Shown here piece by piece: positions 33,241-46,160 of a stretch of DNA of 64,000 bases. Each line of letters starts with the position of its first letter. The stretch's first letter is position 1. Below the pieces are notes generated by a model. The model ran no database searches. It was not told the origin of the DNA and saw only the letters and a list, made by a program, of their open reading frames with translations. The stretch lies in NCBI GenBank assembly GCA_010015655.1, contig ML976714.1, forward strand, positions 293,666 through 357,665, in the 5' to 3' direction. Origin of the DNA: Bimuria novae-zelandiae CBS 107.79. Lineage: Eukaryota > Ascomycota > Dothideomycetes > Pleosporales > Didymosphaeriaceae. The position numbers and the translations under genes are program-made.

Positions 33241-35067
33241 ACGTGTTTCACCAGTCATTGAGCCACACCAGTCACTGAGCCACCCCACTAAAACTAACGC
33301 AGCTTTCTGCACGATAGCTTAATAACGTAATAGTTAAATTTAATATAAATAGATTAATATAATAGCTATAATCTCTAGGTACACTAAGTCCTTCTATAGC
33401 CTTACTTATGGCAGTTGCTGCATGTAGGTGGTGCTCGTGATCGTCCTGCACGGTCCTCCTGCTCTACCTGCTAGAGCACCCTTTTAGCCTCTGTAGCTAG
33501 CCTTTGACCTTCCTTAGCCTATAGAGCCCTTCTAGAGGTAATATACTGCCTACGCCTCTTCTGTCTTTATCTACGACGTTAATTAGTAGCCTGTAGTTTC
33601 CTAATATCTTTTACTAGGAGAGTTACTATATTTATAGCATGCTAACAGCTCTTAACTAGCTGCCTAAGTATCTGGTGTGTAGGGCTCTAAGACGGTCGTT
33701 ATAAACGATTACGTATAAGCCTAGCCTACTGCTCAACCTGAGTAGTAGTATGAGGCGTCTCAGCTATCCATGCTGGCTCAGCGCCCGTCTATAGTGGTGA
33801 CGGTGTCCTGACTACAGTCAGGCATGAGAGGACCCGATCAGGATAGGTAGGCACTAGCCCTGTTGCTTAAAAGCCAGCCTTGATGTTCTGCTCTGTAAAA
33901 ACAGCCCTACGTACACGTGGGTAGATTGACAGGAACTCTTCCTTGTCTACATAATAGACACGCTGTCTGGCTAGCTTAGTTACTTTATGTCCGTACGCTG
34001 TCTTAAGAGGTGAGAAATAGCTAATATCTAAAGGCTATAGGAGGTAGCTCGTATAGGCAGGCATACACAGGCTGATAATCCTGTGTGTCCTATAGTATTA
34101 ATTAAACTTAGGGGTAGCATAGCTGCTATAACTGTCTAGAATAAGCAGCCGCTAGGTGCTAACTATATAAGACTCTGTATGCCGAGTGAAGTGCTCTAGC
34201 CAGGTAAGCCCTAGGCTATCTATCGTCTAGCTATTGTCGCTAATAGCTAGTACCTAGCCAGCAGGTAGGTTAGTATACTAGCTAGCCTAGTAGAGCTTGC
34301 CAGGTAGGATAATAAGGGGTGGTATAGACTACCTAGCTGCGCAGACAGCTTCAATCGTCGTAACGTAGTCTCGATTACCTAGCTATATGTGTATAGCCCT
34401 GCCTATAGTGTCTAAGCTAGTGACTACTTTAGACGTAGAGGCGACCCCTATTAGGAAGCCTGTCTCGTTAAAGTTATAGGTGTCTATATCCTGTATGCCG
34501 TATGTCTATCGCGTCTCCTCCACAAGCTTATACTAGGCAGAGATCTTAACAGGATCCTCATAGAGCGCGCGCTGACTGTGGAAGCTCCTAGTCCACTTGG
34601 TCTATAGCTCTGGCTGAGCCTTAATAAAGCGTGATACCCAGTTCTTACCCACTGGCTGTGGGGCAGGGATCTGGCCGCGCGCAGCGAGTAGATGGTCGGC
34701 CATCCTACGTACGTTGATGATGTAAGGTGGAAATCCACGTCGGTTGAGGTCTAGTATCCACTCTACTAGAGCCTGCTCCTCTGTAGGATGTAGCTTTCGT
34801 TTCTGGGCGTTAGCAACGGCCCGAGGTAGGTGACCGTTGACACGTCGACGTAGGGTAGATCGATCGATATCATAGAGCCTTGCAGCGTTTTGGTAGCTAG
34901 AAACCTGTCTTATCTAAATCGCATAGGTCAATAGAGCTAGCCTGGCTTCCTTTTCAAGCTGGCGGGTGCGTTGTGTGGTGGGCATCGTGGGTGTTGTGTA
35001 GAGACGCGTCGCGATCTTGGTGGGGTGGCTCAGTGACTGGTGTGGCTCAATGACTGGTGAAACACGT
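33241..35067 (-). mobile_element. pogo/Fot-type transposon, copy B (1827 bp)
   Basis: Inverted ends ACGTGTTTCACCAGTCATTG, each with two units of 'ACCAGTCAYTGAGCCAC', then CCCAC..AA. TA on both sides (33239-33240 and 35068-35069). Transposase on the minus strand. Same length as the copy at 46161-47987 and nearly identical to it, in inverted orientation; the differences seen are mostly C/T and G/A. Confidence 0.9.
33380..34985 (-). pseudogene. pogo transposase remnant, copy B
   Basis: From ATG at 34985: 'MPTTQRTRQLEKEARLALLT' (stop after 'YAI', CAA-type), 'SSYQNAARLYDIDRSTLRRR' (HTH), 'EEQALVEWILDLNRRGFPPY' (CENP-B-like), 'NWVSRFIKAQPEL', 'YNFNETGFLIGVA' (first catalytic Asp replaced by Asn), 'SDNSWTIDSLG' type segment. 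Several in-frame TAG/TAA. The C-terminal limit is approximate. It cannot make a full transposase. Confidence 0.8.
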
Positions 35068-35069
35068 TA

Positions 35070-36885
35070 ACGTGTTTCACCACTCAGTGAGCCACCCCAC
35101 CAAAATCGCAACGCGTCTTCTTACAATAGCTCTACAACCACGCGATAAAATATATAGAAAATAGATCTATTTAATGCGCGTTATCTAATAGTATACTAAG
35201 TTCTTTTGTAATCTTGTTCGTGGCACCTGCTGCAGGTTGGTGGTGCTCGAGGCCTACTTGGCTGCCCTGCCTGCTCTACCTGCTGGAGCACCCTTTCGGC
35301 CTCTGTAGTAAGCAATTGACCTTCCTCTACCCGCGGAGCTCCTCCACAGGCTATATACTGTCGGCGCTATTGCCCCTTACGCTATTGGCGCTAACTTGCC
35401 TATTAAAGCTTCTTATTCTTCTCTATAAGAATCGTTGCTGAATTTATCGTAAGCTAACAACCTTTAACAAGCTAGCAAATAGCCTGGCTAGTAGGGCTCT
35501 AAAATAGGCAATTAAGATAACTTTAAATAAGTTAAGCCTGCTACTCTAGCTAAATAATAGTATACAGTGTCTTTACTATCTATATAACCTTAGCGTTAGT
35601 TACTGTCCCTAGCGGAGAAGGCGTCCTAACTACTATTAGTAATAATAAAACGCGTTTTTAATAAGCTAGGACTAGCTCTAACGCCTAAAAGCTAGCCTAG
35701 ATATTCTACTCTAAGAGGACTATCCCTTTAATACTTAGGTAGATCTATAAGAAGTCCTACTTATTAATATAAAAGACACGTTATCGCGTAAGCTTAGATA
35801 CCTAATAGCTATACACGATCTTAAGAGGCGAGAAGTAGCCTATATTAAGCGGCTATAAGAGGTATAACGTATGTAGCAGCATATAAAGCGTGATAATTTT
35901 ACTCTCTCTATAAAACTAGTTAAACTTAGGCGTTGCGTGGCTGCCGTGGCCGTCAAGGATGAGCAGCCAGTAGGCCCCTACTATATAAGCCTTTATATAT
36001 TAGTAGAAGTGCTTTACCTACTTAAGGCTAAGCTTATTAGTTGTCTAGCCGTTATCGCTAACAGCGATAACCTAGCTAGGTAAAAGGTCTTAATACTAGC
36101 TTGCTTAGTAGAGCTTTCCTTGCAGGATTATAAACGGTAAAATTAACTAGCTAGATAGGTTAATACACTTAATTGCTATTACCTACTTATAATTACTTAA
36201 CTATATAGTAACCGCGTAGCTAACTATCTTAAAGCTTATAATAACTTTTAAGGTTACAGCGATCCCTATTATAAAGCTAGTCTTATTAAAGTTATAGATA
36301 TCTAAGTTAGAAATACCGTATAACTAACGCGTCTTATCTATAAGCTTAAATTACGCGTAAATTATAACTAGGTCCTTAGATTTCGCGCGCTAAAAGTAGA
36401 ATTTCTTATTTTACTTTATCTAGAGCTCTAGCTAAGCTTTAATAAAGCGCGATATCTAGTTCTTGCTAACTAGCTAAAGAGGAGGCTCTTAGCTACGCGC
36501 GGCGAGTAGATAGTTTGCTATTTATTATATATTAATAATATAGGGTGGAAATCTGCGTTAGTTAAAGTCTAAGATCTAATCTACTAGAGCGCGCTCCTCT
36601 ATAGGGTATAGCTTTTATTTCTAAGCGTTAGTAGTAGCCTAAGGTAGAGTACCTAGAACGCGTTAGCGGAGGGTTAATTAGTTAACTTAATAGAGTTTAC
36701 TAGTATATTAGTAGCTTAAAATCTATTTATTTTAAATCGCGTGCTTTAATAGAGCAAGTCTACCTTCTTTTTAAGCCTGCTAGGCTTGTTAGGCGGGCGG
36801 CATTGCGAGAGTTGTAAGAAGACGCGTCGCGATTTTGGTGGGGTGGCTCACTGAGTGGTGTGGCTCACTGAGTGGTGAAACACGT
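35070..36885 (-). mobile_element. pogo/Fot-type transposon, copy C (1816 bp), heavily RIP-mutated
   Basis: Ends ACGTGTTTCACCACTCAGTG. The left end (35070) has one 'CCACTCAGTGAGCCAC' unit, the right end (36885) has two. TA at 35068-35069 is shared with copy B; TA at 36886-36887 on the right. A minus-strand transposase with ATG at 36803 is recognisable ('YNFNKTSFIIGIA'-like) but has far more stops than copy B, and the AT content is higher, so it is older or more strongly RIP-hit. Confidence 0.85.
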
Positions 36886-36887
36886 TA

Positions 36888-37557
36888 TATACGAGCCTCT
36901 GATCACTCGATGTACACACGGAAGAACACACAGAGCAACTCAGACCATTACACACACAATATACTACCTTCACATATACTACCCACCTGCTTACAGAATG
37001 CGATGTAAAACCGGTCCAGCGGCTCTAGCGACGTCAGTCGTAGGAACACGTTCGAGGAGGAAGCGTTCCGAAGAGAACTCGGACCAATCTGCCTAGGTGA
37101 GCCAGAACGAAAGAAGGGGTTCTCTTGCAGTACGCACACGGGTCTTCGCCGCTCTCACAGCTGTACTTGGCAAAACGCACCAGTGTTGAAGTGGGAACGC
37201 CAGCGGGATAAAGGTACTGAAGCAGTCTCTGTCCCACGTGGCCTAAGAGCGATGAGCAGGCGTGCTATCAGTGGGACTACAGCACTTACGCTGCGATGGG
37301 TATATTTTCTAGAAATATGTTGTAGATGGGCGTTTTGCATTCGGGGACAGCTAGGACTTCATGGTGCTGCCTGCGTTCTAGTTGGTGTATAATCCGCACT
37401 TCTGAAAAATGAACTAACACAAAGAAAGGTAAGAACGGGAACGTAGCGGTATAAATGGGATTGTGGCCTCATATGTTTTGCATGTGTAAAGCACAACGCC
37501 GCACGACGGCATGTAGGATTGGGCTCATTACGCCCGGCGTCTCGTTTGATTGGTGTG
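36888..37557. other. Spacer between transposons, no gene
   Basis: GC-balanced sequence of about 670 bp. Open frames of 61-74 codons on both strands overlap and lack motifs. It may hold displaced flanks of the TLDc locus but I could not show this. Confidence 0.45.
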
Positions 37558-37942
37558 TATTACCGTGCCCGTGCACCCAACGCGCGCCGTCGGCCAACGC
37601 GCGGAATTAGCCCTAGTTATTAATAGCAAACTTAGGGCCGTAGAGTTATATATAATAGTTGTTATCACTAGATTTTCTAGTAGAGTGATCTGTAGGCCTA
37701 TGCGACAGAATTTGCTACTAAAATTTACGTAGTTAAAGTATTTTACGGTCGTGGCTATTTACTATAGGTGCAGGTGCTAAGCATAGCTTATAAGTAATAC
37801 TACTACTTTATATAGCTATAGAACCACGTTTCTGCCTCTTTTTAACCCCTTATTACTATAAGGCCTTGCGCTTACGTTTTTATATAGTCTAAGATCTATT
37901 TTAAGAGTTATACTACTATTTCTTACGTGCTCTCTTAGCTTT

Positions 37943-38366
37943 TGTTAGGATCTGTATTTAGCATCACCAGGCTAACATTCTGAGACGGCCAAGGTCTTAT
38001 GGGAGCCAATGGTGGCACAGCAACGGGCAGGTCACGTGACTGCTCGAAGCGCTCGAATCGAGCAAGTCGAGCATATGCAGAAAGCCAAGGCTGCGCTCGA
38101 CATGCTCGAAGCGAGCAAGTCGAGCATGCTAAGTATATATAGAACATGAGGATGGACTCTTCCACCTCGTGTTCAACCTGTTTATTAATCTATCGTTTGG
38201 ATTTACTTAGGCTCTTGTTAATTTAATTATAATACACCTTACTTTAATACTAACACCCTATTAATAAGCGCGAGCTATTAATACACCTTTTCTTATTTTA
38301 ATATCGCTCCTACTAGAGAACTAACCTTAACCTTATCTTAGATTAGCTACTCGTAGGGACTTAACA
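37943..38366 (+). repeat. 5' LTR of the gypsy element
   Basis: TG...CA ends. Contains an iterated 'GCTCGAAGCGAGCAAGTCGA' type motif and a TATA-like 'GTATATATAGAACATG' (about 38132-38147). Differs from the 3' LTR mainly by C/T and G/A changes. Confidence 0.9.
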
Positions 38367-38389
38367 TCTTAAACACCCCTAACATAAGT

Positions 38390-39560
38390 AAATACGAGAC
38401 CCTTTCTAATGCACTAGATGTTATTCTAGGGAATACTTTAGACAATAATAACGACGATGCTACTATTACCTATATTAAGGAAAGCCTTTACGCTAAACCT
38501 AATTTCTTTTATAGAGACTGTAAATATACAGAACTATAGATCCTGTAGCTTAACCTCTACTTCCACAGAATAAAGAAGGAATAGAATAAAGCTAATAAGA
38601 CTGTTTTTATAGCATCTTACATAAAAGGACTAGCCCTTGCATGGATTCGACCGTATCTTAACTAATACCTAGCCAAGGAGAACTCGGAAGGAGATGCTAT
38701 TAATAAAATTATAGAAGACTATAACGAGTTCTACAAGAAAGTTAGATAATATTTTAGAGTAGCTAATTAGGAGGCTATTACTAAAAGAGCTATCTAGTAA
38801 CTTAAGCAAGTCCGCTTAGCTACTAAATATAACTCTAAATTCCGCAGGCACGCTAATTAAATCCATTAAAATAAAGTAACTCTCATAACCATGTACTGTT
38901 AAGGACTTAAGCCTAACCTACGCGAAGAACTACTGCGTAGCAGAGCAAAGATAGATACACTAGAAGCACTATTAAAGGAAGCTATTAAGATTAATAAGGA
39001 ATAGTACGAACTAAAACGCGATATACGATGGAACTAGTTAAGATAACAAGGCTATAGACCACCCTTAAGCCATAACAATTATCGCAATCAACAAACTCCT
39101 AGGCTAAGACAAGACAACTACGGACCTCAGCCAATGGAAGGAATCTAGTACTATAACCAAATTAATGCAATCAGAAAAGGAACAGGAAAGTCTCCAGGCT
39201 ATCGCAAGAAGCCTAACCTAAGACGTATCTCAGATAGAACCCGACGACAACAGGGGACTAAGACACGCACTTGTTTTACATGCGGCAAATTAGGCCACAT
39301 AGCTAGGAACTATAGATCTAAGAATAAGGTTATTAGATAGTTAAACGTACTAACTGTCAAAGACGCGGACGCGACTGACGAAGAATAGCAAGTTATTAAT
39401 GCTATTAAGCAACTTAATACCTAAGACAGGGACTTAGAGTAAATAGACTCGCCTGACTCTTGGCTATACAAGGATGCAGAAGAAGGATTGGAGGTGGAGT
39501 AAGAGGAGCTAAAGAAACGCGCCCCCACACTATATCTAAATATAAGAAGACTTACAGATA
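38390..39560 (+). pseudogene. gag remnant with altered zinc knuckle
   Basis: Decayed capsid-type sequence ('FYRDCKYTEL', 'ASYIKGLALAWIRPYL') is followed by 'CFTCGKLGHIARNY' at 39272-39313. The CX2CX4HX4C knuckle has Tyr (TAT) at the last Cys, a G-to-A change. Multiple TAG/TAA in the frame. Confidence 0.75.
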
Positions 39561-40249
39561 AGGAAGAACATAATATATTCTAATTCTTAAATTAACATTA
39601 ACCGCGTGAAACTAATTTTAGATTTATAGTAACTAAGCTAAATGCGATACGCACTAAACTAATTAGCCTAGTAATATAAGAATTTATAGACTATAGTTAT
39701 AAATACCAGGACCTAAAAAAGAAATACCCTATTAAGAATCTTGACTACAAACTAATGTATAACCTAGACCACCGAAATCCCAATCACGGAATCCTTAGAT
39801 AGAAATTCTATACCGCCGACGCATGCAATACACATCTTTACGCCAAACAGTGTGGATACTTCCCACGATCGCAGAAATAATGCAGATAGGAATAGTTTAA
39901 TTACCTAATCGCCAAATGCGACGCGCACCTATAGGATAAAAGAAAAGTAAAATACTTCCTACATCTTAGCGAAACCTAGAACCTTACCTATACTATGCTA
40001 ATTAATAATAAATGCATGTTAAAGATTTGGCAGACATGCCTACACCTAGACTATATAACGCATTAATAGGATAAAGCACTCTTTAGATTTAGACCTAGCG
40101 ACTATTATGGAGAGCTAGTGCGCATGGACCAACAAGAAGGGAGAAGCTATAGTAAAGCAACCCAGATAATGGCACGATACCGCCAACCACGGGATAAAAA
40201 CGGCAACCTTTAGCCTACTAAGCCACCCACTAAGGAATTGTCTTTTTTA

Positions 40250-43200
40250 GACCTAGGCTTAAGCGAGAAGACGCCTTTAAGGAATTAAATACTATAAATA
40301 GTTAAGCATTAATTAAGCTACTAATACAGCTTAATAAAATATAGATAAAGACTATGCTAGATTCAGGAGCCTAACAAAGCTACATCTCTCGAAAGGCACT
40401 TATTAGAGCGAGACTCTATAAACGCAAGAAAGAGGATGCTTATATTATCTATATCGCGAATAGACACCTAATGCCAGGCACGCCACGAATTAAGTACAAG
40501 GTTAAGATAACACTTAAAATCCATAGACATAGGGAAACGATTACCCTCGACGTCCTCGAGGAAGCTAGTCACGATGTGATACTAGGACTACCCTAGTTAA
40601 GGAAGCACAACCCTATAATTAACTAGGAAAGGAGAACGCTATCCTTTAAGCGCTATAACTATACATTATAAGCAATGCCTACGCATTAGTAGAGTTTAAT
40701 AGTAAATAAAAGAGCTATTAATAACATAGTCTCGCAAACGAGATTTAAGATCGAATCACTCTTAGTAGACGCTGGCAGGAACCACCAGGTTACAAAGCGT
40801 AAGGTAGTAGACAAGCCAATTCCTGCAAAGGAAAGAGAGCAACGCACAACCTACAGAATCCTTAAATAGTTTATAGAATAGAGCTATCTATTTCGAGAAG
40901 AGGAAGGAAAAGCAAACCTACCTAAGCACTAACCCTAGGATTATAAGATTAACCTGGAAGAAAGGAAGACGCCACCCTTTAGACTACTATACGCGAAATT
41001 AGGCAAAGAACTCTAAAAAGAAAAGGAATTTATTAAGAAGAATTTAGTAAAAGGATACATACAACCATTAAAGTCACTAGCAGCAAGCCTATTTATGTTT
41101 ATACTTAAGAAGAGCGACGAATTACGACCCTATGTAGACTACTAAAAACTTAATAACATGACGATTAAGAACCGATACCCGTTACTAAACATTAGAGAAC
41201 TACAAGACAGGCTAGCACGAGCAAAAATGTTTACCTCACTAGACCTACGTGATAGATACTACCTTATACAAATCAAGGAAGGTAAAGAATAGAAAACAGT
41301 ATTTAGATCTAGATACGGACTGTTTAAGTACACTATTATGCCATTTAGACTCATAAACGCACTAGCTACATTCTAGGCGCTTATTAACAACGTTTTATAA
41401 TACTACCTCGACATCTTTATTGTCGCATACATGGATGACATTCTAATCTACTTAGAAAACATGAACGACCACGTGGAACATGTTAAGATAGTACTTAAGG
41501 AACTTAATAAGTTATACTTATAACTTAAACTAGAAAAGTGCAAGTTCTTCTAAATAGAACTTAAATTCCTTAAACATGTTATTAACACTAAAGGAATTAA
41601 GGTGAGCCTAGACAAAATTAAATATGTTAAAGACTAGCCACGACTATAATTAGCTAAGAATATCTAGGAATTCTTAGGATTCTGTAGATTTAATTAATAA
41701 TTTATTAAGGATTACGTAAGGATCACAATACCGCTTACGAACCTTACTAAGAAGGACGTACCCTTTAAATGGACAACAGAGTGCGAAGAAGCATTCCAGG
41801 CACTACGGCAAGCATGTATTAGTCTACTAGTACTAATGCACTTCTAAGACAATAAACCACTAAGGATTAAAACGGACGCAAGCGACTTAGCCCTGGGAGC
41901 ATGTGCAAAGCAAGAAAGGGATAGGCATTAGTATCTAATTACCTACTACTTATGCAAACTCAACGACGCGGAATCACGATACGACATACATAATAAAGAA
42001 CTATACGTAATTATTAAAGTATTAAAGCATTAGAGAATCTACGCACACAGTTACTTAAGTCTTATAATTTTTATAGACTATAAGAATCTCTTATAATTCA
42101 CGACAACTAAGGAATTAACACCACGTCAAGCGAGATGGTTAGAAACAATAGGGCAGTACAAATTCAAGATTGTGTACACCCTAGGCAAGGAAAACAGACG
42201 AGCAGACGCCCTAAGCAGGCGTAGCGATCTTACAGGAGATAAGATTAAAACCTATTCTACTATTCTATAGTAAAATAAAGACAGATCCCTCGGACTAACA
42301 GCGGAACTTAATTAAATCCTTATAACAACACGAGAGGTACCCGTAAAATAATAGACTAAGATTATTCGATAATACCACGACGACCCTGCGTACGGACACC
42401 TAAGAATTAAGAAAATAATAGAACTTATCTAGCGCAATTATAGCTTTAAAGGAATTAAAGAAGCAGTAACCTAGTATATCCGCAAATGCGCAGAATGCTA
42501 ACGAAACAAGCACGCAACATATCTTAAGTATAGCAAGATGTAAGCGATCCAGATACTAATAGCACTATGGGAAGATATCGCTATAGACTTTATAACAGGA
42601 CTACCCGGATTAAAGGACCCAGCAACAGGAATAAAGTATAATTCTATATTAGTAATTATTTGTCGATTTACTAAATACGTAGAACTACTACTATGCTAGA
42701 AGATAACTATAGCTAAAGAACTCGTATTCCTTATCCTAGACCGCCTTATACGACACTATAGCATACTAAAGATAATTATTAGCGATCAAGACAAGCTCTT
42801 TACCTTAAATTACTAGACAACGCTTATAGCACTTATTAGAATAAAACGGAAGCTATCGACAGCTTATTATCCACAGACGGATGGACAAACAGAACGTACA
42901 AATTAGACAATTAAAACGTACCTACGCATCTACTGCAACAACCAGAAAAATAACTAGATTTCCCTATTACCTATGGCATAATTAGCATACAATAACAAGA
43001 TATCAGCAGTAACGGGATATACGCTATTTTATGCAAACTACAAAAGACATCTATATCTCTTTAATTAAACGTTTCCTACAACTATTAAAACGGAAGAAGC
43101 CATTAGTTTGGCAGAAAAAATAAAAAAGATACACGAATAACTCCAAGAGAATCTTAAGAAAGCTTAATAGCAAGCCATTTCCTATATAAATTAAAAACGA

Positions 43201-43640
43201 AAAACGGCACCTCAGCTAAAGAAGGGGGATAAAGCATATTTACTTATAAAGAATCTTCGAACTTAAAAGAAGAAACACAAGAAACTGGATTATATTAAGG
43301 TCGGACCATTTTTTATTTCCGAGCAAATATCACCGGTTAACTACAGATTAGAACTACCACTAGACGCCAAGATACACCCAGTATTTTATATAGACTAATT
43401 AGAACCAGCCGACCTAGAGACACCAGTCGAAACCACCTTCTATTATCAACCAGAGGAAGAAAACGAATTCGAAGTTAAACAAATACTGTAATACATAGAT
43501 TAGCCACGCACATATCTCATTAAATAGAAAAGATACCTATATAGCAAGAACATATAGAAACCTAAGGAAAACTTAGCAAACTGCAAACAATTACTCTACT
43601 AATACTACAGGAATATACCTAAGAGCCGCTCGCGATTATA
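40250..43640 (+). pseudogene. pol remnant: protease, reverse transcriptase, RNase H, integrase
   Basis: Protease 'MLDSGA' at 40354-40371. Reverse transcriptase segments 'LRPYVDY', '[20 protein letters not shown]' and the catalytic 'AYMDDILIY' at about 41425-41448. RNase H 'IKTDASDLALGACAKQ' near 41870. Integrase 'DDPAYGHLRIKKIIEL', 'DIAIDFITGLPGLKDP' and 'LSTAYYPQTDGQTERTN'. The order RT-RNaseH-integrase is that of Ty3/gypsy. Many in-frame stops; no intact open frame remains. Confidence 0.88.
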
Positions 43641-44220
43641 GGCAAGATACTAGAGTAATTATTTAATAACCCTAGTGTTGACTACATTAGAGGAGAGAAG
43701 CTAATAGTGGCCGCCACGATAGGATAGTCCTCTAACGCCGCCTCTACTTCTAACTCTCTAGCGGCATCTATTTTAGACATAAGGTATTGCGCCTTCTTCT
43801 TAGCACGCTCTTTAGCCTGCTATAATATTTTCTTATTTCGCAGAAGTCAGATTAACACTTTTACTAATAACTTCTTATCCGCATCTACCTTCTTTTTATA
43901 CTTATTACGAGTCTTATCTAATAATACCTATAACAAGTTTACGCAAGGCTTCTGCGCACGGATACACTTAGAACACTTTAGATAAGCATTAAGATTAGAT
44001 AATAGCATAATAATGCACTTAGAGCTAGAAAGTAAGCAACAATTATAAGAGATAGGATAGATAACACTATTATAGCAAGTTTTAATACTAAGACGGATAG
44101 CGCGGGCTTTAGTAGAAGATATTATAGCAAAGCGCACTAAGAAGCGGGGCAACTAAACTTTATCTATTTAATAAGACAGGTTATGTAATTCGAGGATAAA
44201 TCGTCGGAGAGAGGGGATAA

Positions 44221-44644
44221 TGTTAGGATCTGTATTTAGTATCACCAGGCTAACATTCTGAGACGGCCAAGGTCTTATGGGAGCCAATGGTGGCACAGCA
44301 ACGGGCAGGTCACGTGACTGCTCGAAGCGCTCGAATCGAGCAAGTCAAGCATATGCAGAAAGCCAAGGCTGCGCTCGACATGCTCGAAGCGAGCAAGTCG
44401 AGCATGCTAAGTATATATAGAACATGAGGATGGACTCTTCCACCTCGTGTTTAATCTATTTATTAATCTATTGTTTGGATTTACTTAGGCTCTTGTTAAT
44501 TTAATTATAATATATCTTACTTTAATACTAACACCCTATTAATAAGCGCGAGCTATTAATACACCCTTTCCTGTTTTGACATCGCTCCTGCTAGAGAACC
44601 AACCTTAACCCCATCTCGGATTAGCTACCTGTAGGGACTTAACA
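44221..44644 (+). repeat. 3' LTR of the gypsy element
   Basis: Same 424-bp length and ends as the 5' LTR. Differences such as CAACCTGTTT versus TAATCTATTT are transitions, as expected after RIP rather than random ageing. Confidence 0.9.
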
Positions 44645-46160
44645 GCTTTGCGCGTATTAATAGCTTAGCACTCTTCTATACGCTTCCTCTCTTACTCTTT
44701 CTTCTCCCTTACTACTATCTAGCGCTTCTCTTCTATAATTTACTTTTCATACGCTGTAGCAGTAGCCTTTAACTTTCTTACCTTTTCTTTTTAGAACTCC
44801 TCCTCCTTTACCTTACGCTTTACTAACCTTATCCGTGTGCGCGCTTCTTGAAAGGAGCGAGGAGTCCACATTATGTACGGTCCCTAGTACTCGTAGTGTT
44901 ATAGCAAAGCTAGAGGCTTGCCTTGCTTTTCTCGCTTCCTCTTAGTAGTAAGAGCGTCTATTAGACCTTCATTTTCGCTCCTTATAAGGGTGTTTTAGAT
45001 AGCTATATAGTAGAGCGATTACTAAATAATTAATACATCCTTCTTTATTGCACCCCTTAACGCACGCCTTGCTACTTAATCTAGAACCCTCTACTATTCT
45101 CTTTTATAAATAGTAGCGTTAGAGTTATTATTTTTTGTAGTCTTAGAGTCGCTGTCTATAAACTTATCTAGTATAATGTTAGGGTTAAATGGGCTTACGC
45201 CCACTGCCTTAAAGGAGCTAAGTATATTTAATTTAGTAAAGCTAGCCACCTAGGCATTCTAGAATAGCGAGAAGAAGTTAGGCTTCTTTACTAGTACTAG
45301 GCCTTTATGCTTAAAAAGGCGCTCTCCTAGCTTCTTTAAGTATGCTATACTAAGAGGCTTAAACATTACTATATTAAGCGGCTGAAGCGTGTGCGTGCTG
45401 TAAGGTAGATAGATACTTATAAGAATCTTGTGCTAGTAGTAATACTCTAAAAACTCTTTAGTTAGGTAACTCCTATAGCTATCTACGAGTAATAGGCGGT
45501 ACTTTCTTCGAGCTTTAAATATAGTAAAGCGCTAGAACACCTATTATAGCTAAGTAAGGCCTAGGCCATTATTGCTCTAGCCACTAGGTAATACTCTAAA
45601 GAAGGCTATATATTCTCCCACTTTCACATCCTCCACCCAGGTGCTCTGAATATTCTGAGATTCAGCCAGATATATAAGGCCTAGAGGAAGAGCAGATCCA
45701 TCCACGCACACACATGCTATAAGGCTTACCTACTTACGATTGCCATCCTATAGTATCTACCTAAAGGGTTTCTTCTTAAATTAACGCTTGCTAAAGATTC
45801 TCTTCTATTTACTAATAGCTCTAATTATAAAGCCTTTCTTATCTATATTATATATGTGTGTAGGCTCTATCTTATAGAACTTAATTTTATCGCGCAGCGC
45901 GTCGTAGTATAGCTTATACTTATTATTAGAGTTAGTAATATAGCGTTGCTAGTCTATAGATATAGTAAATTAAGACGTAAGCTTATTATTATGACAATCC
46001 AGGAAGCGTAATACCTAGCTCTTAGAGACCTAATGCCTAGCGATATTTAAGGCGAAATCTTAAACTATCTCTTTTATAGGTAGGAGGTGTTCTTTTGTAA
46101 GCTTATCTATATACTTTACAAGCTCTGCCTCCTCCTGTGGGCTAAGGTTCTAACGCGTTA

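Larger units (their letters stand above)
37943..44644 (+). mobile_element. Full-length Ty3/gypsy LTR retrotransposon (6702 bp), RIP-inactivated
   Basis: Two 424-bp LTRs (37943-38366 and 44221-44644), both starting TGTTAGGATCTG and ending GGGACTTAACA, surround a 5.85-kb interior. GCTT flanks both sides (37939-37942, 44645-44648), a probable 4-bp target duplication. A purine-rich tract 'GGAGAGAGGGGATAA' precedes the 3' LTR. Gag, protease, reverse transcriptase, RNase H and integrase remnants lie in that order on the plus strand, which makes it Ty3/gypsy rather than Copia. It is inserted in the non-coding part of the outer pogo element. Confidence 0.93.

Noticed and set aside
34484..34738. Open frame in pogo copy B, and its twin at 46490-46777 in copy D
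   Set aside because: Both are out-of-frame readings of the transposase; the real frame is interrupted by RIP stops.
37938..44649. 5-bp target duplication for the gypsy element
   Set aside because: Only GCTT (4 bp) matches if LTRs keep TG...CA ends; a 5-bp AGCTT would need the LTR to end in AC.
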